A DNA stretch of 7,130 nucleotides from Spirochaetota bacterium (GCA_009908925.1 JAAAOH010000080.1:1-7130); one strand, 5' to 3'; counted from the stretch's first letter, positions 1-6,267 are shown. The notes: generated by a model not told the origin, from the sequence alone. Numbers and translations: made by a program.

Positions 1-1
1 C

Positions 2-166
2 TCCGAAGGTGCAGAGAACGAAGTTCTTGAACAACTCGCTGCCGAAGGCGCAACGGTTGTCGAAGTAGAGGACAAGAGCGCGTGGCAAGAAGCCGTAGCA
101 GGCGTCGTTGAAACGGCCGCCGCCGAAAATGCGGAGCTGTACCAGCAGATTCTCGACCTGCAGTAG
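2..166 (+). CDS. dctP: TRAP transporter solute-binding protein (DctP family), C-terminal end only
   Basis: The frame that enters the window at base 2 is open for 54 codons and stops at TAG 164-166. The peptide is rich in Glu and Ala and ends in ELYQQILDLQ. It resembles the C-terminal helices of DctP-type periplasmic binding proteins, which capture the substrate and deliver it to the DctQM membrane complex. The family is assigned mainly from context, since dctQ and dctM follow on the same strand, and partly from the typical helix pattern (a 'W.eAV......A' helix followed by a terminal 'l...i..l' helix). The N-terminal domains and signal peptide lie outside the window, so the ligand cannot be read here. 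The reading frame itself is solid; the family call is an inference of good but not full certainty. Confidence 0.8.
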   Translation, partial: SEGAENEVLEQLAAEGATVVEVEDKSAWQEAVAGVVETAAAENAELYQQILDLQ

Positions 167-178
167 TGTCTCGCCTCG

Positions 179-214
179 CCCCGTTTTCGGCGATTATCGT
201 CGCCGAAGGCGGGG
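179..214 (+). promoter_or_regulatory. Long intergenic stem-loop between dctP and dctQ
   Basis: Two 15-base arms (179-193 and 200-214) pair along their whole length around a 6-base loop. Thirteen pairs are Watson-Crick and two are G-U wobbles in RNA. It begins 12 bases after the dctP stop. The bases after it (AATTGATTG) do not form a T-run, so it is not a classical intrinsic terminator. By analogy with other binding-protein transporter operons, it may protect the 3' end of dctP mRNA or partly stop transcription, so that more binding protein than membrane protein is made. That role is inferred. Confidence 0.6.
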
Positions 215-254
215 AATTGATTGCCGCACAATTCAGAAATGATCTATAGTCGGA

Positions 255-283
255 TGGCACAGAATCACGGTGATTCTGTGCCA
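255..283 (+). repeat. Perfect 29-base palindrome upstream of dctQ
   Basis: Arms 255-268 and 270-283 (14 bases each) are exact reverse complements around a single centre base at 269. The right arm ends 12 bases before the dctQ ribosome binding site (GAGGA, 296-300). As DNA it could be an operator for a dimeric regulator. As RNA it would fold into a hairpin, with the central bases forming the loop, just upstream of the dctQ start. It is the second strong inverted repeat in a gap of 140 bases. Its symmetry is certain; its role is not. Confidence 0.65.
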
Positions 284-306
284 CTCCGCATTCATGAGGA
301 AACGCT

Positions 307-834
307 ATGCGATCCTTTTTTCGGTTCTTCGATCGGGTCGAACCCTTCTATGACATCATGGACAAGGCGATTCTTGTTATCTGCAAAGTGCTGTTGATAG
401 TGGTTGTCGCCATTACGGCAATGGCGGTGGCAGGACGGTACATTTCGTTTATCCCCGATCCTGCCTGGAGTGAAGAGATCGTTCTCACCTGCATGGCGTA
501 TATGGCGGTTCTGTCGGCGGCTCTGGCAATCCGGCGCAAGAGCCATATTCGTATGACGGCGTTCGATCGCTACCTACCGAAGAAGGTGTTACTGCTGATG
601 GATATGTTCGCCGACATCGCAGTAACGTTCCTGGGATTCGTGATGATTTTTGTCGGCTGGCGATACGCGCAGCTGCTTGGTTCTCGGGGCTTCTACGTCA
701 GTATCCCCACTCTGTCCCGAATCTGGATGTACCTGCCCGTTCCCGTCGCGGGAGTGGCTATGGTCATTTTCGAGTTGGAAGCGTTGTATAGCAACTTGAA
801 AGAACTGGTCCTTGGGGAGTCGACGCAGCCATGA
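307..834 (+). CDS. dctQ: TRAP transporter small permease subunit DctQ
   Basis: This 175-residue protein is the small membrane subunit of a tripartite ATP-independent periplasmic transporter. It forms the inner-membrane complex with DctM that takes substrate from the binding protein using an ion gradient. Four hydrophobic helices are visible at about residues 21-43, 56-75, 93-118 and 135-160, the normal DctQ layout and length. Between helices 1 and 2 lies the family signature: W54-S-E-E at the start of helix 2, and a basic 'RRKSH' with H80 at its end. The start ATG 307 is supported by GAGGA at 296-300, six bases upstream. The stop TGA at 832-834 overlaps the dctM start, which implies translational coupling. 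Confidence 0.93.
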   Translation: MRSFFRFFDRVEPFYDIMDKAILVICKVLLIVVVAITAMAVAGRYISFIPDPAWSEEIVLTCMAYMAVLSAALAIRRKSHIRMTAFDRYLPKKVLLLMDMFADIAVTFLGFVMIFVGWRYAQLLGSRGFYVSIPTLSRIWMYLPVPVAGVAMVIFELEALYSNLKELVLGESTQP

Positions 835-2123
835 TGGCAGATAGCACAGCGGTTTTCATCCTACTCGGCAGCTTTCTCTTTCTGGTTTTGATCCGCTTTC
901 CAATCGCGTACGCGGTTGCTCTTGCCTCCATTTTCACTCTGCTATACCAGGGTCTTCCCTTGACCACGGTTGCACAGCAGATGGTGGAGGGTATCAGCTC
1001 GTTCACCCTCATGGCCGTGCCCTTCTTCATCACCATGGGGTATCTCATGGGAAAAGGTGGTATTTCGAACCGACTAATCGATCTGGCGCAGGCTTGTGTG
1101 GGATGGATGCGGGGCGGCATGGCGATGGTCAATATCGTCGCGTCTTACTTCTTCGGGGGCATATCCGGTTCCGCCGCCGCGGATACCGCTTCCCTGGGGA
1201 GTATCATGATCCCGATGATGGTAGACCAGGGCTACGACGATGATTTTTCCACCGCGGTTACCGTGACCAGTTCTTGCGAAGGACTGCTCGTTCCTCCAAG
1301 TCACAACATGGTTCTATATGCGACCTCAGCCGGGGGGCTCTCGGTGGGAGCACTGTTCCTGGCCGGCTACATTCCCGCTGCGATACTGGCCGTGACACTA
1401 ATGATTGGCGCGTACATTTTCTCCGTGAGACGCAACTATCCCAAGGGTAAAAAGTTCGACATCCTCAATCTTTTCAAACAGATCGCAATCTCGTTCTGGG
1501 CTCTGGCCGCAGTGCTCATCGTCGTCGTCGGCGTTGTCGGAGGCATATTCACCCCAACCGAATCTGCCGCAATCGCTGTGATCTACAGTCTCATTGTCAG
1601 CGTGTTCATCTATAAAGGCCTGGACTGGAAGGGCGTCTGGAGAGTGCTGGATCAAGCGGTCAACACCCTCTCTATCGTACTGATCCTGATCGCCACCTCG
1701 AGCATTTTCGGTTTTCTTCTGACCAGATTGAACGTGCCGACACTGGCTGCGAATGCGATTCTGGGACTTACGGATAATCCGATCATTCTCGCCCTGCTTC
1801 TCAATATGATTCTTCTGGTTCTTGGAATGATCATGGATATGGCTCCGATCATCCTGATTGCTACACCGATTCTGTTGCCCATCGCGACGAGCATTGGGAT
1901 TGCTCCGATCCAATTCGGCATAATGATGATACTCAACTGCGGGATTGGGCTGCTGACGCCACCAGTCGGTTCGGTGCTTTTCATAGGTTCCGCCGTGGGG
2001 AAGGTATCGATTGAACGGGTTGTGAGGGCTGCCTTCCCGTTTTACATCCTGATGATTGTGACGCTCATACTTGTGACGTTTATCCCATCCATCAGTCTCT
2101 TCCTCCCATCCCTTTTTCGCTAA
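831..2123 (+). CDS. dctM: TRAP transporter large permease subunit DctM
   Basis: This 430-residue, highly hydrophobic protein is the transport channel subunit of the TRAP system and has the usual family length. Recognisable DctM motifs occur in order: 'PFFITMGYLMG' near 64-74, 'GGISGSAAADTASLGSIMIP' at 109-128, 'VPPSHNM' at 154-160, 'GGIFTPTESAA' at 237-247, 'MIMDMAPIILIATPILLPI' at 333-351 and 'LLTPPVGSVLFIGSAVG' at 374-390. The sequence 'VPPSHNM' differs from the 'PPSIPM'-like form I associate with C4-dicarboxylate DctM proteins, which hints at another substrate class; this is only a hint. The ATG at 831 overlaps the dctQ stop (ATGA), and GGGGAG at 814-819 lies at suitable distance. A second in-frame ATG at 834 is a possible alternative start. 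No disruption is seen. Confidence 0.95.
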   Translation: MMADSTAVFILLGSFLFLVLIRFPIAYAVALASIFTLLYQGLPLTTVAQQMVEGISSFTLMAVPFFITMGYLMGKGGISNRLIDLAQACVGWMRGGMAMVNIVASYFFGGISGSAAADTASLGSIMIPMMVDQGYDDDFSTAVTVTSSCEGLLVPPSHNMVLYATSAGGLSVGALFLAGYIPAAILAVTLMIGAYIFSVRRNYPKGKKFDILNLFKQIAISFWALAAVLIVVVGVVGGIFTPTESAAIAVIYSLIVSVFIYKGLDWKGVWRVLDQAVNTLSIVLILIATSSIFGFLLTRLNVPTLAANAILGLTDNPIILALLLNMILLVLGMIMDMAPIILIATPILLPIATSIGIAPIQFGIMMILNCGIGLLTPPVGSVLFIGSAVGKVSIERVVRAAFPFYILMIVTLILVTFIPSISLFLPSLFR

Positions 2124-2132
2124 GTTGGAGCA

Positions 2133-2615
2133 GTGTTGGAGGAATACCGCTTTCACTATCGGGTTACACCATCCGATCTGATGATTCTCAGTTTGGTCAG
2201 TATCTATCGGTCCTTGCCGGGGATCATCAATATCATTTTCTCTATTTCAATGATCCTCGTGGCGTTCAGATTCTGGGAAGAGGCTGCCTGGATATATCGG
2301 GCGCTGATGCTTCTGGGGATCGTCGTATTCCCCGTGCTTCAGCCGGCCGCCATCTATCTGCGAAGCAGACGTATCGTTTCTCGCATGCCCGAGGGATTAG
2401 AAATGTACATCGGCCCTGAGGGAATTACGATTTCCGGCCCAAACGATTCTAACTCGCTGGCATACTCCGAACTGACGGCGGTAAAGCTCGTCGCCGGTAT
2501 GATCATTATCCATACGAAGGGAAAGCAGGGTTACGCGTTGAGTCGTCAGGTCCTCGGCGGCAAAGCCCAGGAGGTGTACGACCTGCTCAGACGGCGGATA
2601 CCTGCGAAGGGATAG
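2133..2615 (+). CDS. YcxB-like small membrane protein at the end of the TRAP operon
   Basis: This is a 160-residue protein with an N-terminal stretch, two transmembrane helices at about 28-45 and 52-75, and a cytoplasmic C-terminal part at about 80-160. That layout, the basic stretch 'LRSRRIVSR' after helix 2, and the C-terminal pattern 'EGITISG......LAYSEL.AVKLV..MIIIHTKGKQGYALSRQVL' (here with gaps) match the YcxB-like family, whose function is unknown. The C-terminal part reads as a PH-like beta fold followed by a helix. It begins 9 bases after the dctM stop and so is probably cotranscribed. The start is uncertain: GTG 2133 lies only 2 bases after GGAG 2127-2130, whereas TTG 2136, one codon later, has a 5-base spacing and may be the true start. 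It is not a standard TRAP component; a role in this transporter is conjecture. Confidence 0.8.
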   Translation: MLEEYRFHYRVTPSDLMILSLVSIYRSLPGIINIIFSISMILVAFRFWEEAAWIYRALMLLGIVVFPVLQPAAIYLRSRRIVSRMPEGLEMYIGPEGITISGPNDSNSLAYSELTAVKLVAGMIIIHTKGKQGYALSRQVLGGKAQEVYDLLRRRIPAKG

Positions 2616-2641
2616 GCAGCGCTGTCGGATCTCTATCGGTA

Positions 2642-3697
2642 TCACAACGCGCGGGGGAATGGTATTTCCCTGCGGTTACACTCTTCCTCCATGGCGGCGG
2701 CGATCTCCTCTGGAAGAGCAACACCGTGTTCCAGCTGCTCCGCCTTCAGCGCCAACGCCCGGTCGCCGGGTATCCGCACCGGCGTTGCGTTCCCGCGCGG
2801 TTTGGAGGAACGGCACGCGTCGGTAAGATGGCTCATCTCAGCTTCTAATCCGGCGCGACCGGAGAAACCCTCCGGATCGATTATCTGCAAGAATATTGAA
2901 GTCCCCCAGTTGGTGGGTTCATCCTTGCGCCCGAATCCCGCCAGACCGGAGGTCAGCGCCTCCACGATCAAACCGAGGGCATACCCTTTATACCCGGTAT
3001 CCAATCCTCCAAGAGGAAGGATCGAACTGCCCTCCCCGTCCAGGGCGTTGGGATCATCGGTGACTGATCCCTCTGCCGTTAGAAGCCACTCTCCGGCCAA
3101 CGAAACGCCGCGTTTCTTTGCCCTTCCAACGGTTCCGCCCGCCGTTGCCGAGGTACTCACGTCGACGATGATTGGCCCCTCGGGCCCTCCGGGGATTCCC
3201 GCGGCGATCGGGTTGGGAGAATACACCGGCGTTAACCCGCCGAAGGGAGCAACCATCTCAGCCCGGGGGTCGGAAGCGTAGAGGATACCGATTCGTCCGG
3301 CCTCGACTATCCGCGGCATATACGCCGCAAGACACGCGATGTGATGTGCCCGCCGGATCGTGTACGTAACCACGGGGACGGAAGAGGTCTTCGCCAACGC
3401 CGCGTCGATTGCCTGCTGCGTCAGGTATACACCCGAGATGTACCTGCCGTCCCACACCGCCGTTGAGGGGGTGTCGACGACGGTCTCGTAGTCGTCGCGT
3501 ACGTTCATCCGTCCCTCACGCAACTCTGTGAGATACGGCGAGAGAAGATTGAGTCCGTGGGTCGTATGCCCCATCAGATCCGCCTCCACCAGCACCTCCG
3601 CGACGACGTCGGCCTGATCGTCGTTCATCCCGGCGTGTTGCAATAGCAAAGATGCGGTTTCCGTGAGTTCGCGCGAGGAGAATCGTTGTTCATTCAT
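2642..3697 (-). CDS. Malate/L-lactate dehydrogenase (Ldh2, YiaK/ComC) family oxidoreductase
   Basis: This 351-residue cytoplasmic protein belongs to the NAD(P)-dependent Ldh2 family, which interconverts 2-hydroxy acids and 2-keto acids (malate, lactate, sulfolactate, ureidoglycolate, diketogulonate). Visible marks are 'DLMGHTTHGLN' at 40-50, with H47 in the position of the proposed catalytic His of E. coli YiaK; 'RRAHHI' at 115-120, replacing the usual 'NSNHFG'; 'SPNPIAAGIP' at 160-169; 'VDVSTSATAGGTV' at 178-190; and 'LPLGGLDTGYKGYALGLIVEAL' broadly at 227-248. Length is normal. The ATG at 3697 has AGGA eight bases upstream. The gene converges on the TRAP operon with 26 bases between stop codons, and a LacI-type remnant ends 10 bases before its start. 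E. coli yiaK lies next to the yiaMNO TRAP genes, so a shared substrate is plausible. The exact substrate cannot be read. Confidence 0.92.
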   Translation of the reverse strand: MNEQRFSSRELTETASLLLQHAGMNDDQADVVAEVLVEADLMGHTTHGLNLLSPYLTELREGRMNVRDDYETVVDTPSTAVWDGRYISGVYLTQQAIDAALAKTSSVPVVTYTIRRAHHIACLAAYMPRIVEAGRIGILYASDPRAEMVAPFGGLTPVYSPNPIAAGIPGGPEGPIIVDVSTSATAGGTVGRAKKRGVSLAGEWLLTAEGSVTDDPNALDGEGSSILPLGGLDTGYKGYALGLIVEALTSGLAGFGRKDEPTNWGTSIFLQIIDPEGFSGRAGLEAEMSHLTDACRSSKPRGNATPVRIPGDRALALKAEQLEHGVALPEEIAAAMEEECNRREIPFPRAL

Positions 3698-3707
3698 CGT
3701 TTAGTTC

Positions 3708-3860
3708 CTATGCAGTCTTCCGTCGTACGAGTTCGGGATAGAGAACCATCCGGGCTGGGAGGTCTCGACCTCGAATGATGTCGGCCATGGAACGCGCTAA
3801 CGTGATTCCCGACATCTCCTGCTTCACCACCTCCGCCAGTCGCGTGCGCGATTGACCGAG
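3708..3860 (-). pseudogene. C-terminal remnant of a LacI-family transcriptional regulator
   Basis: On the minus strand, the frame ending at TAG 3708-3710 reads 'LAEVVKQEMSGITLA', then 'RSMADIIRGRDLPARM', then 'VLYPELVRRKTA' before the stop. This is the characteristic tail of LacI/GalR regulators: the helix before the end, then 'P.r..l.PeLVvR.Sta'. The similarity runs back to about base 3840-3860. Beyond it I see neither the 'GFDD' motif of the effector domain nor a helix-turn-helix in any minus frame, and the frame is closed by TAA at 3930-3932. The regulator has therefore lost most of its length. It ends 10 bases before the dehydrogenase ATG, a spacing typical of an operon, so it probably once controlled that gene. 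The family call rests on about 45 residues. Confidence 0.65.
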
Positions 3861-4136
3861 TGAAAACTGTCGAATAGCACCGGCCACACGAGCGGCGTCG
3901 CCACGCTCCCGTTCTGACTTGCACCGAGTTTACACCACTTTGCCATGAAGCAGCAGGTCACCCGGCGTACGGTTACTCCGCGGGCTTCGGAAAACGTCAC
4001 GGTGAAGCGCCTCACTTCGGCTCCGTCGAAGGCGTGCTTCACTGCGTTGGTGGCGAGCGCATTTAGCCGCTGAACAGCACCGTGTCTATGTAGCTGGTGT
4101 CGTAGCCGGTGAATCACGCCGAACGCATAGCCGCGG
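3861..4136 (-). other. Region without an intact gene; possible decayed coding sequence
   Basis: No complete gene is visible here. On the minus strand, one frame reads 'NALATNAVKHAF' (about 4030-4065), then 'FTVTFSEARGVTVRRV', with codon third positions rich in G and C. 'NALATNAVKHAF' recalls the N-box of histidine kinase ATPase domains (E-L-x-T-N-A-x-K-H), but no D-x-G-x-G follows and nothing kinase-like precedes it. In a neighbouring minus frame, a 16-codon piece 'FTGYDTSYIDTVLFSG' (about 4068-4115) is closed by stops at both ends, which would fit an old frameshifted gene. A 42-codon plus-strand ORF from ATG 3944-3946 looks like chance. I assign no product; the kinase resemblance is weak. 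Confidence 0.25.
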
Positions 4137-4271
4137 GTGGCAGCCGCTCTCACGTTCTCCCTCACAGAGGAAAAGTGGCGGAGGGTGCGCGCCGCGGCTG
4201 AAGCTGCGCGGGCGGCCATTGCTGCCGGAGACACGGTCTACGGTGTTCACACCCACTACGGGCACAATGTA
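4137..4271 (+). pseudogene. Fragment resembling the N-terminus of a histidine/aromatic amino-acid ammonia-lyase
   Basis: The plus frame from GTG 4137 reads 'LTFSLTEEKWRRVRAAAEAA', then 'RAAIAAGDTVYGVHTHYGHN'. The pattern of a helix with repeated Arg and Ala followed by '..g..vYGvnTGfG' is that of the N-terminal region of HAL/PAL-type ammonia-lyases. Here the usual N-T-G-F-G is H-T-H-Y-G. A stop (TAG 4128-4130) lies just upstream, no ribosome binding site is evident, and after the A7 run at 4271-4277 the frame turns into Arg repeats. In the +1-shifted frame after the run, a GC3-rich reading 'NAADGAYYAGHVTVALLTPP' continues into 'EQFSANLFGRSALW', up to the VWA gene end. I do not recognise that part. 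At best this is a short broken remnant; chance resemblance remains possible. Confidence 0.35.
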
Positions 4272-4293
4272 AAAAAACGCCGCCGACGGCGCG
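4271..4293 (-). terminator. Rho-independent terminator of the VWA gene
   Basis: Read on the minus strand, a GC-only 5-base-pair stem (CGCCG/CGGCG, bases 4278-4282 and 4287-4291) with a 4-base loop is followed directly by seven T (4271-4277). It lies about 90 bases beyond the stop of the minus-strand VWA gene, with no gene in between on that strand. The stem is short but pure GC and the T-run is uninterrupted. Confidence 0.7.
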
Positions 4294-4302
4294 TATTACG
4301 CC

Positions 4303-4364
4303 GGCCACGTCACTGTGGCCCTGCTCACCCCGCCCGAGCAGTTCTCTGCGAACCTGTTCGGGCG
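4303..4364 (-). other. Two further hairpins between the VWA stop codon and its terminator
   Basis: Arms 4331-4341 and 4354-4364 form an 11-pair stem (10 Watson-Crick, one wobble) around a 12-base loop. Arms 4303-4308 and 4315-4320 form a perfect 6-pair stem around a 6-base loop. Neither is followed by a T-run on the minus strand. Together with the terminator at 4271-4293 they give the VWA transcript three hairpins in about 95 bases, which would protect its 3' end from exonucleases. The structure is seen; the role is inferred. Confidence 0.5.
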
Positions 4365-4380
4365 CAGCGCTCTGTGGCGC

Positions 4381-6219
4381 TCAGTCTGCGAGCTGCCGGT
4401 AGTACATGCGGCTCCCCAGCGCGTAGACGAAGCTTCCGTCATTCGCAACGTCGACGCTGCGAGGCGCATCAATGCGCTCGGCAGCCTCCGTCGCCGTTCC
4501 GGTGAGCTCGAAGATGACCGAGCCGTCGGCACTGAGAATGTGAGGCCCCAGGCGGTCCGCGTAGGCGAAGTATCGCCCGTTCGGCGAAATCGAAACGTAG
4601 GCGCCATGTTCGTACGCTTGAGATCGCTTCTCCCATAGAAGCGTGCCGTCGGCGCGGTAGGCCCAGACGCTGTCGCCGGTCCGATTCCGTCCCATCACAT
4701 AGGCTCCGTCTCCCGACATCGCGAGGCGTTGCCAGCGCTTGCCGGTATCCGGCCACGTCAGCGACAGACTGACCTCGCCCGATGGCTCGACGATGTAGAG
4801 GTTGTCCTCCTGCACCACGGCGGCACGCCCCGTGTCGGCCGCCGCCGCGGGACCGGGCTCGTCAAACTCGCCGATGTAGAGGCCGCGTTCCCACAGAACG
4901 CGACCTTCGGTGCGGTCGAACAGCATGAAGTAATAGTCGTAGTCAAACTCATCACCAGGGTCGGCGGCCATGACAACGTACCGTTCGCCGGGAGAGATGG
5001 CTTTCGGATGCCAGGCCCACTCCGCGTGGAACTCCCCGGCGGCTCCGTCGAGCATTGCGCCGATGTCCGCCTCGGCGATCCGGCCCCTTCCCGGCTCGTA
5101 GCGGAACAGCGCGCCGTAGTCGCGATGCAGGTAACCGCAAAGGAAGTTCGAGGTCAACTCGGCGCCGTAGAGCTCTTCCCAGTCGTGGTAGGTCAGCCGT
5201 TCGCCGTCCTCGGTCACCACCGCCCGGTGCTGGATGAAGGCCGCATACCTCCCGTCCGGGCTGATCTCGACCGGGTCGTGGTTGTTCCGGCGTATGTCGA
5301 GAGCGTGGGACCAGAACTCGCCTCGCGGGGCCTTGTAGGAAGCCACTGCCGCACTCCCGCTCGGATGGTGCCCGACTTCAATCTGCCGCCTGCTCCCGTC
5401 GAACATGCCCTGGGAGGTGGAGTACCACATACGGTGCAGCGAGTGGAGATAGGTGATCACCTCCGTGTAGATGTCTTCGACATCGGCTACCTCCGCGGCA
5501 CGATAGAAGGTGCCGCCCGAGAGCTCGGCGATCTCGCTCATCGTGGCAGTGTCCACGCCCTCACCGAGCGCGATGGTGAAGACGCGTACGCCCTCACCGG
5601 CGAGCCGCTCCTTTAGAGCGTCGTAGGTGTAGGCGGTGCTGTTCTCATCCTCGCCGTCGGATAGTACGAGTACCGCCTTCATGCCCTCGCGCGAGGCCAG
5701 GTGATCGAAGGCAGTTGCAACCGCGTCATAGAGTGCCGTGCCGCCTCCCACCTCGATCTCCTCGAGGGCCGAGCGCATGGCGCCGGGATCATCGGTGAAT
5801 GATCGCCGTGTGACGACCGCGCTGTCGAAGTCGACGATCTCGGCCCGGTCCTGATCGTCGAACTGATCGATGAGCATGCGCGCCGCTTCGAGCACCTCCT
5901 CCAGCGATCCTTCCATGCTGCCGCTGGAGTCGATGATCACCGAAATATGCGCCGGGGCGTGATCATCGTCCTCGAAACTCCACGGCCGGTGTTCGACACC
6001 GCCCTCGTAGATCGACACCTGGTCGGGTACCCACATAGCTCCGGCCGGCTGACCGGCTGAATCGTTGGTCGAGTAGTAGACGATGTTGACCGGAAACTCG
6101 CTGGCATCTACCCACTCCACCGACACGTCCGTGATGTCCTGTGCCGCAGCAGTCACCGGCAGCAGCGCAAGCAGGATGGCGAACAGCCCCACGATCGCCC
6201 ATGGTTGTATTGCCCGCAT
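4381..6219 (-). CDS. Secreted von Willebrand factor A domain protein with propeller-like C-terminal half
   Basis: This is a 612-residue protein. ATG 6217-6219 is preferred because GAGGGGG (6225-6231) lies just upstream and because it puts a clear signal peptide at the N-terminus: MRAIQPW, a hydrophobic core, then 'TAAAQ' with likely cleavage after residue 26. The frame is open further, to ATG 6312, but that would bury the signal. Residues about 91-259 form a VWA domain with a complete MIDAS metal site: D97, S99 and S101 in 'DSSGS', T161 in 'GGGTALYD' and D188 in 'LSDGED'. The rest has repeated beta-strand patterns of the WD40/DPP-like kind ('ISPDGRYAAFI', 'MSGDGAYVMG', 'ISPNGRYFAYA', 'VANDGSFVYALGS'). 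Such MIDAS sites usually bind a protein ligand through Mg2+. The protein should act in the periplasm or outside the cell. It stands alone between gene remnants; partner and role are unknown. Confidence 0.9.
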   Translation of the reverse strand: MRAIQPWAIVGLFAILLALLPVTAAAQDITDVSVEWVDASEFPVNIVYYSTNDSAGQPAGAMWVPDQVSIYEGGVEHRPWSFEDDDHAPAHISVIIDSSGSMEGSLEEVLEAARMLIDQFDDQDRAEIVDFDSAVVTRRSFTDDPGAMRSALEEIEVGGGTALYDAVATAFDHLASREGMKAVLVLSDGEDENSTAYTYDALKERLAGEGVRVFTIALGEGVDTATMSEIAELSGGTFYRAAEVADVEDIYTEVITYLHSLHRMWYSTSQGMFDGSRRQIEVGHHPSGSAAVASYKAPRGEFWSHALDIRRNNHDPVEISPDGRYAAFIQHRAVVTEDGERLTYHDWEELYGAELTSNFLCGYLHRDYGALFRYEPGRGRIAEADIGAMLDGAAGEFHAEWAWHPKAISPGERYVVMAADPGDEFDYDYYFMLFDRTEGRVLWERGLYIGEFDEPGPAAAADTGRAAVVQEDNLYIVEPSGEVSLSLTWPDTGKRWQRLAMSGDGAYVMGRNRTGDSVWAYRADGTLLWEKRSQAYEHGAYVSISPNGRYFAYADRLGPHILSADGSVIFELTGTATEAAERIDAPRSVDVANDGSFVYALGSRMYYRQLAD

Positions 6220-6238
6220 ATGCACCCCCTCACGTACT

Positions 6239-6267
6239 ATTGTAGCAGCGGCCTCCGGCGCCGTCGA
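6239..6267 (-). promoter_or_regulatory. Candidate sigma70 promoter of the VWA gene
   Basis: Read on the minus strand, TCGACG (6262-6267) and TACAAT (6239-6244) are 17 bases apart. The second is a 5/6 match to the -10 consensus TATAAT; the first matches TTGACA at 4/6. Transcription would start near 6232 and leave an untranslated leader of only about 12 bases, which just contains the ribosome binding site. A perfect TTGACA on the same strand at 6315-6320 has no good -10 at the right distance. Confidence 0.35.

Noticed and set aside
1398..2156. Long open frame of 252 codons on the minus strand across dctM and into the next gene
   Set aside because: It is rich in His, Asn, Asp and Gln with no fold or motif and lies antisense to an unmistakable DctM; it is a shadow frame.
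2597..2643. GATACC and GGTATC as a bidirectional terminator between the two convergent genes
   Set aside because: The arms are only 6 bases with about 35 bases between them and no T-run on either side; no terminator can be supported in this gap.
2691..3281. Open frame of 196 codons on the plus strand opposite the dehydrogenase
   Set aside because: It is rich in Pro, Ser and Arg and mirrors the dehydrogenase codons; no domain is visible and there is no convincing ribosome binding site.
4271..4277. A7 run as a programmed -1 frameshift site on the plus strand
   Set aside because: The coding-like continuation lies in the +1 frame, not the -1 frame, there is no functional gene on either side, and the run is explained as the T-tract of the minus-strand terminator.
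4729..5616. Open frame of 295 codons on the plus strand opposite the VWA gene
   Set aside because: High G+C in the VWA gene keeps the opposite strand open. The VWA frame has a signal peptide, a MIDAS site and a ribosome binding site; this one has no recognisable motif.
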